From: Sandaracinaceae bacterium
GTDB taxonomy: Bacteria; Myxococcota_A; Polyangia; Polyangiales; Houyiibacteriaceae
Reading direction: 5' to 3'
Assembly (NCBI GenBank): GCA_012514415.1
Contig: JAAZAH010000314.1
Span: 1 to 8,812, forward strand
Length of the DNA stretch: 8,812 bases
The notes below the pieces were generated by a model that was not told the origin of the DNA, did no database searches, and saw nothing but the letters and a program-made list of their open reading frames with translations. Both the position numbers and the translations under genes were made by a program. Shown one piece after another: positions 1-6,769 of the stretch (position 1 is the stretch's first letter; the number at the start of each line of letters is the position of its first letter).

Positions 1-539
1 CTCGCAAGCTTTCCGTAGGTCCCGCCCATGCGGAGGAGAAGTCCCGTCAAAAATCCGCGCGGCTCTCGGATATGAAACACCAGATCCGTCAGGACGAGCG
101 AGCGACTTTGCAGATGGAGGATGGCCCACTCGCGGATGCTCGGCGCGCCTTCGAGGGGGATCCATTCGAGCGCGGCGCGGAGATCGCTCGTCCGCTCGCT
201 CGATCGGATCTCTTCAAGCGCGAGGTATCTTCCGCCAAGCGCCGGACGCTTCTTTTCGAGTCCGCGAGGGCCAAGGATCTGCGCACCCGGAAATCGCTCG
301 AGCGCCGTCTCGAGATGAAGGTGGTGGAGGAGGTTCGGCGCAATGAGATAGCGGACCTCGCCGAGCGCTCGAAGTTCCTCTTCGGCTTTTTCTGGTTCGA
401 GCACGAGCGACCAATCGATGGGCGAGACGAGCGCGACGGCCCCGTCTCCAAGCTCGAGCGCGGTTGAGCGCGAAGGGAGATCGAAGCCTCTGTCGCGCTG
501 CGGACGCTCAAAAACGTGGACTCCTTCGGCGATCTGCAT
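1..539 (-). CDS. DUF4336 domain protein (partial, C-terminus beyond left edge)
   Basis: The minus strand reads open from an ATG at 539 to the window edge: 179 codons with no stop. The start is supported by a purine-rich ribosome site (GAGGGAG, complement of 543-549) three bases before the ATG. The N-terminus begins MQIAEGVHVF. Residues about 28-42 are a beta-hairpin-like stretch ending in SPI, and residues 67-75 read APNLLHHLH, followed by a segment around FPGAQILGPRGLEKK. This layout (opening strand, LxSPI, APNxxHH, yP.A...G..GL..K) is what I recognise as DUF4336, a family related to the metallo-beta-lactamase fold but lacking its full HxHxDH metal motif. DUF4336 proteins have no assigned reaction. 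The gene is divergent from the MarR-type regulator at 741, which may control it. The family call is fairly secure; the function is unknown. Confidence 0.8.
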   Translation of the reverse strand, partial: MQIAEGVHVFERPQRDRGFDLPSRSTALELGDGAVALVSPIDWSLVLEPEKAEEELRALGEVRYLIAPNLLHHLHLETALERFPGAQILGPRGLEKKRPALGGRYLALEEIRSSERTSDLRAALEWIPLEGAPSIREWAILHLQSRSLVLTDLVFHIREPRGFLTGLLLRMGGTYGKLA

Positions 540-656
540 TTTCTCCCTCTCTTCTTTGATTCCGCTTTGATGGCGCCTTCAGCTTATCGAGCGGCGGTGG
601 AGCGCGCGAGCGCGCTTGGACGATGCGATCGCGCGGGTCGGTTGAGGCTCAATTTC

Positions 657-672
657 GTCAATAGCAATTGAC
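657..672. promoter_or_regulatory. Candidate operator palindrome, distal
   Basis: GTCAAT-AGCA-ATTGAC is a perfect 6-bp inverted repeat with a 4-bp spacer. It sits in the AT-rich part of an otherwise GC-rich intergenic region between the divergent DUF4336 and MarR-family genes. Its size and symmetry suit a dimeric winged-helix repressor of the MarR type, so autoregulation plus control of the divergent gene is plausible. No confident -35/-10 pair was found to place it relative to a promoter. Confidence 0.35.
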
Positions 673-706
673 TATCTATTCTCATCTTGTGGAGACCGCT
701 GTTTTT

Positions 707-722
707 AGTCAAGATGACTTGA
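707..722. promoter_or_regulatory. Candidate operator palindrome, proximal
   Basis: Two overlapping perfect inverted repeats occur here: AGTCA-AGA-TGACT (707-719) and TCAAG-ATGA-CTTGA (709-722). The site lies 18 bp before the MarR-family start codon and shares the TTGAC/GTCAA half-site with the palindrome at 657-672. A third TTGAC lies at 733-737, inside the ribosome-binding region. A repressor bound here would block initiation at 741. This is inference from symmetry and position only. Confidence 0.3.
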
Positions 723-740
723 TAAATCGAGGTTGACCAA

Positions 741-1295
741 ATGCGAAAAGCCATACAAAAAGGCGCGCGATCCAAGAAGGCACGCGGGGCCAAACAGCCC
801 TCCCGCCGCAACGAGCACCTAAGAGCCATCGAGCGTGCCAAAAAAAAGAGCGCTCTCTATCGCATCATCCGTATCGCGCGATCGATCGATGAGGAGGCCA
901 TCCGGCGCGCCTCGGAAGGCGAACTGATGGAGCTAAGGCGCGGCCACCTCGCCCTCCTTCCGCATCTTGACGCCGAGGGCACGCGCATCACGACGCTCGC
1001 AGAGCGGCTCGGCGTCACCAAACAGGCGGCGTCACAGACGGTGAGTGAGCTCGAAGGCCTTGGTCTGCTCGAGCGCATCCCCGATCCCAACGACGGACGC
1101 GCCAAGCTCGTGACGCTCACTGATGCCGGCTGGGAGCGCATCCTCGGTGGCCTCGAGATCTTGCTCGAGCTTGAGCGCGAGCTCAGTCGGCATCTCCCAC
1201 GGGGAGGTCTTGCGGCGCTAAGGGGACTGCTCGATCCGCTGGACGACGCGCTGAGCGAGCGAGATGCCGATGCCGAGCCCCAACCGCAATGCTGA
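741..1295 (+). CDS. MarR-family winged helix-turn-helix transcriptional regulator
   Basis: The protein is 184 residues. Residues 1-37 are an unusually basic extension (many K/R), longer than the few residues that normally precede helix 1 in MarR proteins. The winged helix spans about 70-130: the ITTLAERLGV segment (83-92), then the recognition helix TKQAASQTVSELE (93-105), then the wing RIPDPNDGRAKLVTLT (112-127) with the conserved D118-G-R120 of the family. A C-terminal dimerisation helix rich in Leu/Glu follows (about 131-172). The ATG at 741 is chosen because GAGG (729-732) lies 8 bp upstream and the next in-frame Met is residue 63, inside the fold. MarR proteins are dimeric DNA-binding regulators, often repressors relieved by small aromatic ligands; the ligand here cannot be read from sequence. 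The gene is divergent from DUF4336, with palindromes between them. An eight-A run (840-847) encodes K34-K36. Confidence 0.88.
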   Translation: MRKAIQKGARSKKARGAKQPSRRNEHLRAIERAKKKSALYRIIRIARSIDEEAIRRASEGELMELRRGHLALLPHLDAEGTRITTLAERLGVTKQAASQTVSELEGLGLLERIPDPNDGRAKLVTLTDAGWERILGGLEILLELERELSRHLPRGGLAALRGLLDPLDDALSERDADAEPQPQC

Positions 1296-1350
1296 GTGCG
1301 CCCTCAAAGTGCGATGCGGGGTTTTCGATCATTCTTCTCCGAGCGATCTT

Positions 1351-1379
1351 TTCCAAATTGACGCCCGATCCCGTATTCT
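1351..1379 (+). promoter_or_regulatory. Weak candidate promoter before the response regulator, possibly leaderless
   Basis: TATTCT (1374-1379) resembles a -10 box and is 17 bp downstream of TTCCAA (1351-1356), a poor -35 match (3 of 6). The -10 ends 12 bp before the ATG at 1392, so transcription would begin within a few bases of the start codon. No ribosome-binding sequence is visible before that ATG, which fits a leaderless or near-leaderless message. The match is weak enough to be chance. Confidence 0.2.
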
Positions 1380-1391
1380 CTCGCCGATCCC

Positions 1392-2753
1392 ATGATCCTC
1401 CGCGCGCTGATCGTCGACGATGAAGAGAATATCCGCCTTGTGCTGAGTAAGATGCTCGAGCGCGAAGGCTATGAGGTGTGCGCAGCGGAGGGGGCGGAGG
1501 AAGCGCTCCAGTTGCTCGAAGAGTTCGATGCCGACTTTATCCTCACCGACGTGCGGATGAAGGGGATGAGCGGGATTGAGCTCACGGCCAAGCTCGCCGA
1601 GTCCGGGCACCCCGCGACCATCATCGTGATGAGCGCCTTTGGCTCGATTCCTCTTGCCCTCGAGGCGATGAAGGCCGGCGCGTACGATTATATCCATAAG
1701 CCCTTTGAGCGCGATGAGGTGATCCTCACCCTCAAGAAGGCCGAAGAGCGCGAGAGACTCCGGCGGGAAAACCGCGCCCTTCGCGAAAGTCTCCGCAAGG
1801 AGGCGCGTTACGGGCGGATGATTGGGAGGAGCCCGGCGATTCAGAAGGTCTTCGCGACGCTCAAAAAGATCGCGCCTTTTGATACGACGGTGCTCATCCA
1901 AGGCGAGAGCGGGACGGGTAAGGAGCTCGTCGCGCGAGCGCTCCATGAGGAAGGGCCGAGGAGAGGGCGCGCGTTTGTCGCAGTCAACTGCGGCGCCATC
2001 CCCGAAAACCTCCTCGAGAGCGAACTCTTTGGACATAAGCGCGGGGCGTTCACCGATGCACACGCCGATCGCAGAGGACTCTTCGAAGAGGCCGATGGAG
2101 GGACGCTTTTCTTGGACGAGATCGGCGAGCTGCCGCTCCTTCTTCAGGTGAAGCTTCTTCGCGTACTTCAAGAAGGCACCATCCGCCCGCTTGGAGCCAA
2201 AGCCGATAAAAAGGTGAATGTGCGCGTCGTCGCGGCGACGATTCGCGATCTCGAAACCGAGGTGCGCGAAGGACGCTTCCGGGAGGATCTTTACTACCGG
2301 CTCAATGTGCTCCCCATTCATGTGCCGCCGCTCCGGGAGCGCGAGGAAGACATCCCTCTTCTCATCGATCATTTCATCGAATCGGCCAACGCGCGGCTCG
2401 GAACCACCATCAAGGGCGTGACCAAGCCCGCTCATAAAGCGCTTCTCGGCTATGGCTATCCGGGCAATATCCGCGAGCTCGAGAACATCATCGAGCGCGC
2501 CTCCATCCTCGCCGAGGGCGAGCTCATCGACATCGTCGATCTTCCCGACGCGCTGAAGCGAAAGCGCGATCCGATCGAGCGCTTCCTCGAGGGTGATGAA
2601 CTCTCCATCAAAAAGGCGAGCCGTTTCGTTGAGGAGACGCTGATCCGCCGGGCCCTCGCACGCACCGGCGGCAACCGAACGCATGCGGCGGCGCTCCTTG
2701 AGATCAGCCACCGCGCCCTTCTCTATAAGATCAAGGAATATGGACTGCGCTAA
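1392..2753 (+). CDS. Sigma-54-dependent response regulator (NtrC/AtoC type)
   Basis: The 453-residue protein has the full REC / AAA+ / Fis-HTH layout. The receiver (3-120) has acidic D9/D10, phospho-acceptor D53 (TDVRM), S81 and K103 (HKPF). A short coiled linker (115-138) joins it to the sigma-54 interaction domain: Walker A GESGTGKE (171-178), sigma-54 loop GAFTDA (218-223; the consensus is GAFTGA), Walker B LFLDEIG (239-245), the FREDLYYRLNV arginine segment, and a PGNIRELEN sensor II region. Residues about 420-453 form the Fis-type helix-turn-helix (GGNRTHAAALLEISHRALLYKI). Such proteins hydrolyse ATP to open sigma-54 RNA polymerase at enhancer-controlled promoters once D53 is phosphorylated. 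No partner histidine kinase is in the window, so it is an orphan here. The ATG has no clear Shine-Dalgarno. Length and motifs look intact. Confidence 0.95.
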   Translation: MILRALIVDDEENIRLVLSKMLEREGYEVCAAEGAEEALQLLEEFDADFILTDVRMKGMSGIELTAKLAESGHPATIIVMSAFGSIPLALEAMKAGAYDYIHKPFERDEVILTLKKAEERERLRRENRALRESLRKEARYGRMIGRSPAIQKVFATLKKIAPFDTTVLIQGESGTGKELVARALHEEGPRRGRAFVAVNCGAIPENLLESELFGHKRGAFTDAHADRRGLFEEADGGTLFLDEIGELPLLLQVKLLRVLQEGTIRPLGAKADKKVNVRVVAATIRDLETEVREGRFREDLYYRLNVLPIHVPPLREREEDIPLLIDHFIESANARLGTTIKGVTKPAHKALLGYGYPGNIRELENIIERASILAEGELIDIVDLPDALKRKRDPIERFLEGDELSIKKASRFVEETLIRRALARTGGNRTHAAALLEISHRALLYKIKEYGLR

Positions 2754-2846
2754 GCGCGTTTTGGACAGGAGCCCCGAGACGTGACACGCTCGCGCACGGA
2801 CGGGGTCGCCGCAGAACCCATCCTGCTCAACGAGGTTTCAACGATC

Positions 2847-3323
2847 ATGCTACGCACCCTCCTCTTCGGCGTCGCCCTCTTCGTCTTCGCCGGATGCGCG
2901 AAGACGATCCCCAATACGGACGTGCGCGATACGGCGTTCAATCGCGAGATCCTCGAGTTCATGGAGCGCTATCGGGCGGCGGTGAACGAGCGCGATATCG
3001 GGCGGATCCTTTCGCTTTGCTCGCCGCTCTATCTCGATGATATGGGGACGCCGGATGGTGGGGACGATCTCGACATTCGCGGACTCGCCGAGAAGCTCGC
3101 GGTCTGGGAGTCGCGCGTGAACGATATTCGCTACGATATCCGCTACCGCCGCGTCACTTACGAGCAAGACAAGGTTTATGTGGAGTACACCTACCGCGCG
3201 AGCTTCGAACTGAAGGATGCCGACGCCGACCGCGGGAAATGGACGCGGCGCATCGGGGATCACCGCGCCGTGCTCGTCCGCAACGAGGCGGATGACGATT
3301 GGGCCTTCCTGTCCGGGCTCTGA
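2847..3323 (+). CDS. Small NTF2-like (SnoaL/DUF4440-type) lipoprotein
   Basis: The protein is 158 residues from the ATG at 2847, which has GAGG at 2832-2835. An upstream in-frame GTG at 2781 would add 22 residues ahead of the signal peptide and is rejected because the lipoprotein signal begins cleanly at 2847. Residues 1-17 are a lipoprotein signal: MLRT, a hydrophobic core, then FAGC with Cys17 as the lipidated residue (Phe at -3 is tolerated but not the usual Leu). The mature part begins AKTIPNTDVRDTAFN. It then gives a helix EILEFMERYRAAVNERDI followed by ILSLCSPLY, and alternating strands with V/Y/R patterns to the C-terminal W-A-F-L. This helix-then-curved-sheet pattern is typical of NTF2-like/SnoaL domains, which in bacteria form ligand-binding or protein-partner cones. 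No catalytic residues can be assigned. It follows the response regulator by 93 bp and may be co-transcribed. Function unknown. Confidence 0.72.
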   Translation: MLRTLLFGVALFVFAGCAKTIPNTDVRDTAFNREILEFMERYRAAVNERDIGRILSLCSPLYLDDMGTPDGGDDLDIRGLAEKLAVWESRVNDIRYDIRYRRVTYEQDKVYVEYTYRASFELKDADADRGKWTRRIGDHRAVLVRNEADDDWAFLSGL

Positions 3324-3516
3324 GCGCGAAGCGTTTGAGGCTCTTTCGGCGCGGCGGGGGGGCGAGGGAGCGCGCGGGATGCGCGAAGAGGCGCCAGGCT
3401 CTCTGCGGTACCGAGAGGGGAGCGCGTGGACTTCACCTCCCCACCCCGAGCGTGAAAATGCGCTCAAATGCATCCGAAAATCCGGCGGCCGCAGACGATG
3501 TCGCTATTGATGCGGA

Positions 3517-3547
3517 GCCGCTCCTCGGGATAGGCTCCCGAGGCGGC
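3517..3547 (+). promoter_or_regulatory. Stable hairpin just upstream of the MshEN-REC-TPR gene
   Basis: CCTCGGGA (3523-3530) and TCCCGAGG (3536-3543) form a perfect 8-bp stem around a 5-base loop. A further 4-bp stem, GCCG (3517-3520) with CGGC (3544-3547), extends it across a 2-base bulge. TTTT follows at 3554-3557, so it could end the transcript from the preceding lipoprotein gene. It could instead be a 5'-leader element, because its 3' arm holds the only GAGG near the next start. The rest of 3324-3576 is GC-rich and shows no gene I can support. Confidence 0.45.
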
Positions 3548-3576
3548 GTCGTCTTTTGAATGGCCGCTACATATCA

Positions 3577-4857
3577 ATGAGCGAAGACTCTGAAAAAAAG
3601 CAGCTTGGACGGATTGCGCTAAAACAGCGTGCGGTAAAGGGCGGACTCAGCCCTGAGCTCGAAGCCCTCCGGGAGCGCTTCGGGGTGCCGGCCGTCGATC
3701 TCTCGCGAGCGATTGTCCCAGCCGAGGTGCTCGCGCTTATCCCCGACGACATCGCTCGGCAGCACACGATCTTGCCGATTCGCGCAAACGAAGCGGAGCT
3801 CGAGCTCGTGATGCTCGATCCAAGGGATCGGCGGATCATCGAGGAGATCGAGTTCGTGACGGGCCGGCGGGTAAGCGCGCGGGTGACGCTCGAGGGCGCG
3901 CTTCGCGAGGGCATCGAGGCGGCATATCGCGCGATTGCCGGCGGGGCCGCGGAGTGGCGCGGCGCGAAGGCGCAATCGATGAATGAGATCTCCGGACTCA
4001 CTGGGGAGCCCACACCACCGAAGTGCGAAGGTGAAGCCTTTCGCGCGTCGAACGCCCCCGAAGCAGGAGCGTTCCAATCGAGGCGAGAGCGACCTACGAA
4101 CCCCAAGGTGCTCATCGTCGATGATGAAGAGGACATCCGAAAGCTGCTCTCCCGGGTACTCGGAAAGAAGGGTTATCAGCCCATCGAGGCCGGCGACGGA
4201 CAAGAGGCACTTTCGGCGGTCCGCGAACACTCGCCCGATGTGATCCTCCTCGACGCGATGCTTCCCGAGGTGCATGGCTTCGATATCTGCCGCCGCATCA
4301 AGGGGAGCAAACGCTATGGGCATATCCCCATCATCATGGTGAGCGCCATCTATCGCGGATGGCGGTTTGCGGAGGATCTGCGCGCATCGTACGGCATCGT
4401 CGCCTTCCTCGAAAAACCCTTTAAGATCAACGAGATCATCGACGCGGTTGAGGCAGCCCTCGTTGGAAGTGAGCCGGTCGAGGATGAGGAGGCGATGAGC
4501 GAGGAGGCGACGGCGCATCTCGAGGCCGGAATGAAAGCTTACCGGAGCGGTGCGCTCGAGGAGGCGATTCAGCATCTTCACGCAGGGCTCGAGATCGATC
4601 CCCTCAGCTTTCAGCTCCACTACCACCTGGGGCTGCTTTACGGCCGCGCCGAGCGGCTTTTCGATGCGATCCACGAGCTCGAAACGGCGGTTGATCTACA
4701 GGCGCGGAATTTTTCCGCGCTCAAGAATCTCGCGGTGCTATATCAGCGAGCGGGGTTTCGCTATAAATCCATCGAGATGTGGGAAAGGGCGCTGACGACG
4801 GCGCCGGACGAAGATACGAGGCAGGGGATCAAAGAGCATCTGATGACGCTTCTTTGA
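3577..4857 (+). CDS. MshEN-type (GspE N-terminal) / receiver / TPR fusion protein
   Basis: The protein is 426 residues from the ATG at 3577. An in-frame TTG at 3556 adds 7 residues and has GAGG 12 bp upstream; the choice is uncertain, as neither start has a good ribosome site. Residues 10-118 match the N-terminal domain of GspE/PilB/MshE ATPases: FGVPAVDL (35-42), the LIPDDIARQHTILPI segment (54-68), LVMLDPRD (77-84), VTGRRV (94-99). Its first subdomain lacks the usual Gln-containing cyclic-di-GMP motif. After a low-complexity linker (119-175) comes a complete receiver (177-297) with D182/D183, phospho-acceptor D226, S256 and K280. Residues about 310-426 hold three TPR-like helical hairpins ending in MTLL. 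There is no ATPase or DNA-binding domain and no signal peptide, so it is probably a cytosolic, phosphorylation-responsive scaffold. It ends 12 bp before the ZnR-GYF gene, almost certainly the same operon, and they may interact. Confidence 0.88.
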   Translation: MSEDSEKKQLGRIALKQRAVKGGLSPELEALRERFGVPAVDLSRAIVPAEVLALIPDDIARQHTILPIRANEAELELVMLDPRDRRIIEEIEFVTGRRVSARVTLEGALREGIEAAYRAIAGGAAEWRGAKAQSMNEISGLTGEPTPPKCEGEAFRASNAPEAGAFQSRRERPTNPKVLIVDDEEDIRKLLSRVLGKKGYQPIEAGDGQEALSAVREHSPDVILLDAMLPEVHGFDICRRIKGSKRYGHIPIIMVSAIYRGWRFAEDLRASYGIVAFLEKPFKINEIIDAVEAALVGSEPVEDEEAMSEEATAHLEAGMKAYRSGALEEAIQHLHAGLEIDPLSFQLHYHLGLLYGRAERLFDAIHELETAVDLQARNFSALKNLAVLYQRAGFRYKSIEMWERALTTAPDEDTRQGIKEHLMTLL

Positions 4858-4869
4858 TTCTGGGTTTCC

Positions 4870-6747
4870 ATGAATTTCAACTGCGATAACTGCAACGCGC
4901 GCTACTTCATCCCCGACGAACGGGTGAAGGGAAGGCGCGTGACCATCACCTGTAAGCGCTGCAGCCATAAGATTCACATCCGCGATGGGGCGGTCGCCTC
5001 GCAATCGGGGCAGGTTGGCGCAAAACACGTCGCGAATAAGCCGAATATCGCCGTCGCGCCGCCGCCGCCCGTGGCTTCGCCGCGTGTAAAGAAGGAAAAG
5101 CCCGTCTGGGTCGTCGCGATCAATGATGTGCCGGTGGGGCCGCTGCCCATCGCTGAGATTGCGCGGAAGGCAAAGCTTGGGGCGGTGACGCTCGAATCGC
5201 TCTGCTGGCGTGAGGGGCTCGAGGAATGGATCCCCATCGCCGAAGTCGAGGAGATTCGAACGGCGGTCGAAAAGAGCGTGGGTGGCGCTCGGGCAAGCGA
5301 TCCGGGCGCGGCGGCTGCGGGCCAAGTTGAAGATGGAGCGGGCGCGGCGCGTGCAGCTGTGGGTCCCGCAAAGGTGAAGCCGCCCGTGCGAGGAGGCCCC
5401 GAGCCCTCCATCCGAGCGGGCGAAGCTCCGGCGGTCCAAAGGGGTGCGCTCCCCGAGGCTTGGGCAGCCGACGCGGAAGGCGAGCCTTCGATGCGCATCA
5501 GCGAGAGCGACGTCGAGGAAAGGACGTCGCTCCCGCTTCCGCCCATCTCGGAGCGAGCAAAGTCTTCTTCTGTAGCCCCCAGTCAAGCTGCGGCTTCTTC
5601 AGAGGCGACGCACGAGGCGCCCGCCTCAGGCACCTCAAAAGAGGCCGCTGAGGGCCGAGCGGATGCCGGCGTGGAGGAACGCGCGTCTTCGGACGCCTCG
5701 CTCGAGGGTGCGGACGATGCGGTGCGCGCTTCCGAGCCCGCGGGGGGCGCCTCGCCTCCGGCGGCGAAAGATGCAGACGAGGCCTCGGGAAGCGCCTCGC
5801 GCCCTTCGCTTTCGCTCCGCAAGATCGATCGCGATCCCACGCCGCGGACCTCGCGCGTCTCACTGAGCGGTGCGGAGGATTGGTTCGCTCAAGAGAAGAC
5901 TCCCATTGTCCGCTTTGCAGTGGTTGGGCTCGTCTGCGGTGTGCTCGGCTATCTCCTCGGGTTTTGGCATGGCGGCCTGGGCGAAAAGGCCGACGCCAAA
6001 GATGCGAGGGCGGGCGCGCGGGAGGCGACCTCGACGACCCGCGAGACGGCCTCGGGCATCCGTCGACCGCTCGGGGCGCAGCTTCGGTTCGATGAGTCGC
6101 TCGCGATCGAAAACGAGGGCGGCGATGCGGAAGGCTCCGGAAGCGGCGAGGACGCCCCGTCGACGGCGGCTTCTGGAGGAAGCAGCAGCGCAATGGCGGC
6201 CACGGGCGCTCGCACGACAACGCGCCTTCGCCCCTCCTCTTCAGGTGTGAGCTCTTCGGGTACGAGCTCGGGCGCTACAGCTTCTCGAACCGACTCGACG
6301 GCTCCGTCGAGCGAGATGCGCGCGCTCAGCGCCGAAGAAAAGCGCATGCTCAAGAGCTTCAGCGCGGGCGGGAGCGCTCCGAAGCTCGGCAGCCTCTCAA
6401 GCACCGGCCCCACGAGCCAAATCCGCTCAACGCAGGCAGGGAGCGCGCCGGCACGTTCGGCGGCGGGGCTCGATTCGGCGGCCATCTCGCGTGTCATCAG
6501 TCAGAACCAGCCCTCGCTTCAGCAGTGCTATGAGCGGGCCGTCCGCGGGATGCCCATCGCGCAGAGTCTCCGAATCAATGTCCACGTGGTCATCGGCGCT
6601 TCGGGGACGGTCACGCGGGCGCAGGCTTCGGGCGACTCGCTTCCTGGGCTCAATACCTGCATCGAGAACGCGGTGAAGCGGTGGCAGTTCCCGGCGGCCC
6701 CAGGCGGCGGCGAGACGCGCTTCCCCGTGGTCTTCTCCGGAAAATAG
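4870..6747 (+). CDS. GltJ/AgmX-like trans-envelope protein: zinc ribbon, GYF, TM, AgmX/PglI (TonB-like) tail
   Basis: The protein is 625 residues. Residues 1-40 are an MJ0042-type zinc ribbon with ligands C5, C8, C28 and C31. Residues about 79-130 are a GYF_2/DUF4339 domain (G90-P91, then LxxLCWREGLEEW). A long Ala/Glu/Ser-rich linker (136-335) leads to a single transmembrane helix (346-366), preceded by R348 at its cytosolic end. Residues 367-530 are Ser/Thr/Gly/Ala-rich and disordered-looking. Residues about 533-625 are an AgmX/PglI C-terminal domain with NQPSLQQCYERA and LNTCIENAVKRWQFP; C553 and C597 are placed to form a periplasmic disulfide. The predicted topology is N-terminus in the cytosol, tail in the periplasm. 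M. xanthus GltJ has this same domain order and links cytosolic regulators to the envelope motility machine. Many related proteins have other or unknown roles, so no symbol is given. It follows the receiver/TPR gene by 12 bp without a clear ribosome site, suggesting translational coupling. Confidence 0.9.
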   Translation: MNFNCDNCNARYFIPDERVKGRRVTITCKRCSHKIHIRDGAVASQSGQVGAKHVANKPNIAVAPPPPVASPRVKKEKPVWVVAINDVPVGPLPIAEIARKAKLGAVTLESLCWREGLEEWIPIAEVEEIRTAVEKSVGGARASDPGAAAAGQVEDGAGAARAAVGPAKVKPPVRGGPEPSIRAGEAPAVQRGALPEAWAADAEGEPSMRISESDVEERTSLPLPPISERAKSSSVAPSQAAASSEATHEAPASGTSKEAAEGRADAGVEERASSDASLEGADDAVRASEPAGGASPPAAKDADEASGSASRPSLSLRKIDRDPTPRTSRVSLSGAEDWFAQEKTPIVRFAVVGLVCGVLGYLLGFWHGGLGEKADAKDARAGAREATSTTRETASGIRRPLGAQLRFDESLAIENEGGDAEGSGSGEDAPSTAASGGSSSAMAATGARTTTRLRPSSSGVSSSGTSSGATASRTDSTAPSSEMRALSAEEKRMLKSFSAGGSAPKLGSLSSTGPTSQIRSTQAGSAPARSAAGLDSAAISRVISQNQPSLQQCYERAVRGMPIAQSLRINVHVVIGASGTVTRAQASGDSLPGLNTCIENAVKRWQFPAAPGGGETRFPVVFSGK

Positions 6748-6769
6748 GCGCACGGCGTCTTTAACGGCC

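Noticed and set aside
72..467. A plus-strand open frame opposite the DUF4336 gene, and a second minus-strand frame at 89-511
   Set aside because: The minus-strand frame starting at 539 gives a DUF4336 match with a ribosome site. The others are low-complexity Arg/Ser products of frame shift.
540..740. A sigma-54 promoter or a strong sigma-70 promoter in the divergent region
   Set aside because: No GG-N10-GC element was found by eye, and the -35-like TTGACT/TTGTGG sequences have only 3-of-6 matches at the -10 spacing.
1284..1325. CCGCA (1284-1288) with TGCGG (1315-1319), an inner TGAG/CTCA pair, then TTTT, as a terminator for the MarR-family gene
   Set aside because: The stems are only 5 and 4 bp with wide internal loops; too weak to call.
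1329..2711. A 460-residue open frame antisense to the sigma-54 activator
   Set aside because: The plus strand carries every REC, AAA+ and Fis motif. The antisense frame is a by-product of GC-rich third positions and shows no recognisable domain.
3217..3559. Short plus-strand open frames across the lipoprotein end and the following intergenic region
   Set aside because: They overlap a supported gene, are Arg/Ala/Gly-rich, lack ribosome sites and show no domain.
3594..3600. A second A-AAA-AAG heptamer, in the MshEN/REC/TPR gene
   Set aside because: It simply encodes Glu-Lys-Lys near the N-terminus, and a -1 shift stops quickly. No stimulatory structure is visible.
3619..4674. A 351-residue open frame antisense to the MshEN/REC/TPR gene
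   Set aside because: The sense strand encodes intact domains; the antisense product resembles nothing and has no ribosome site.
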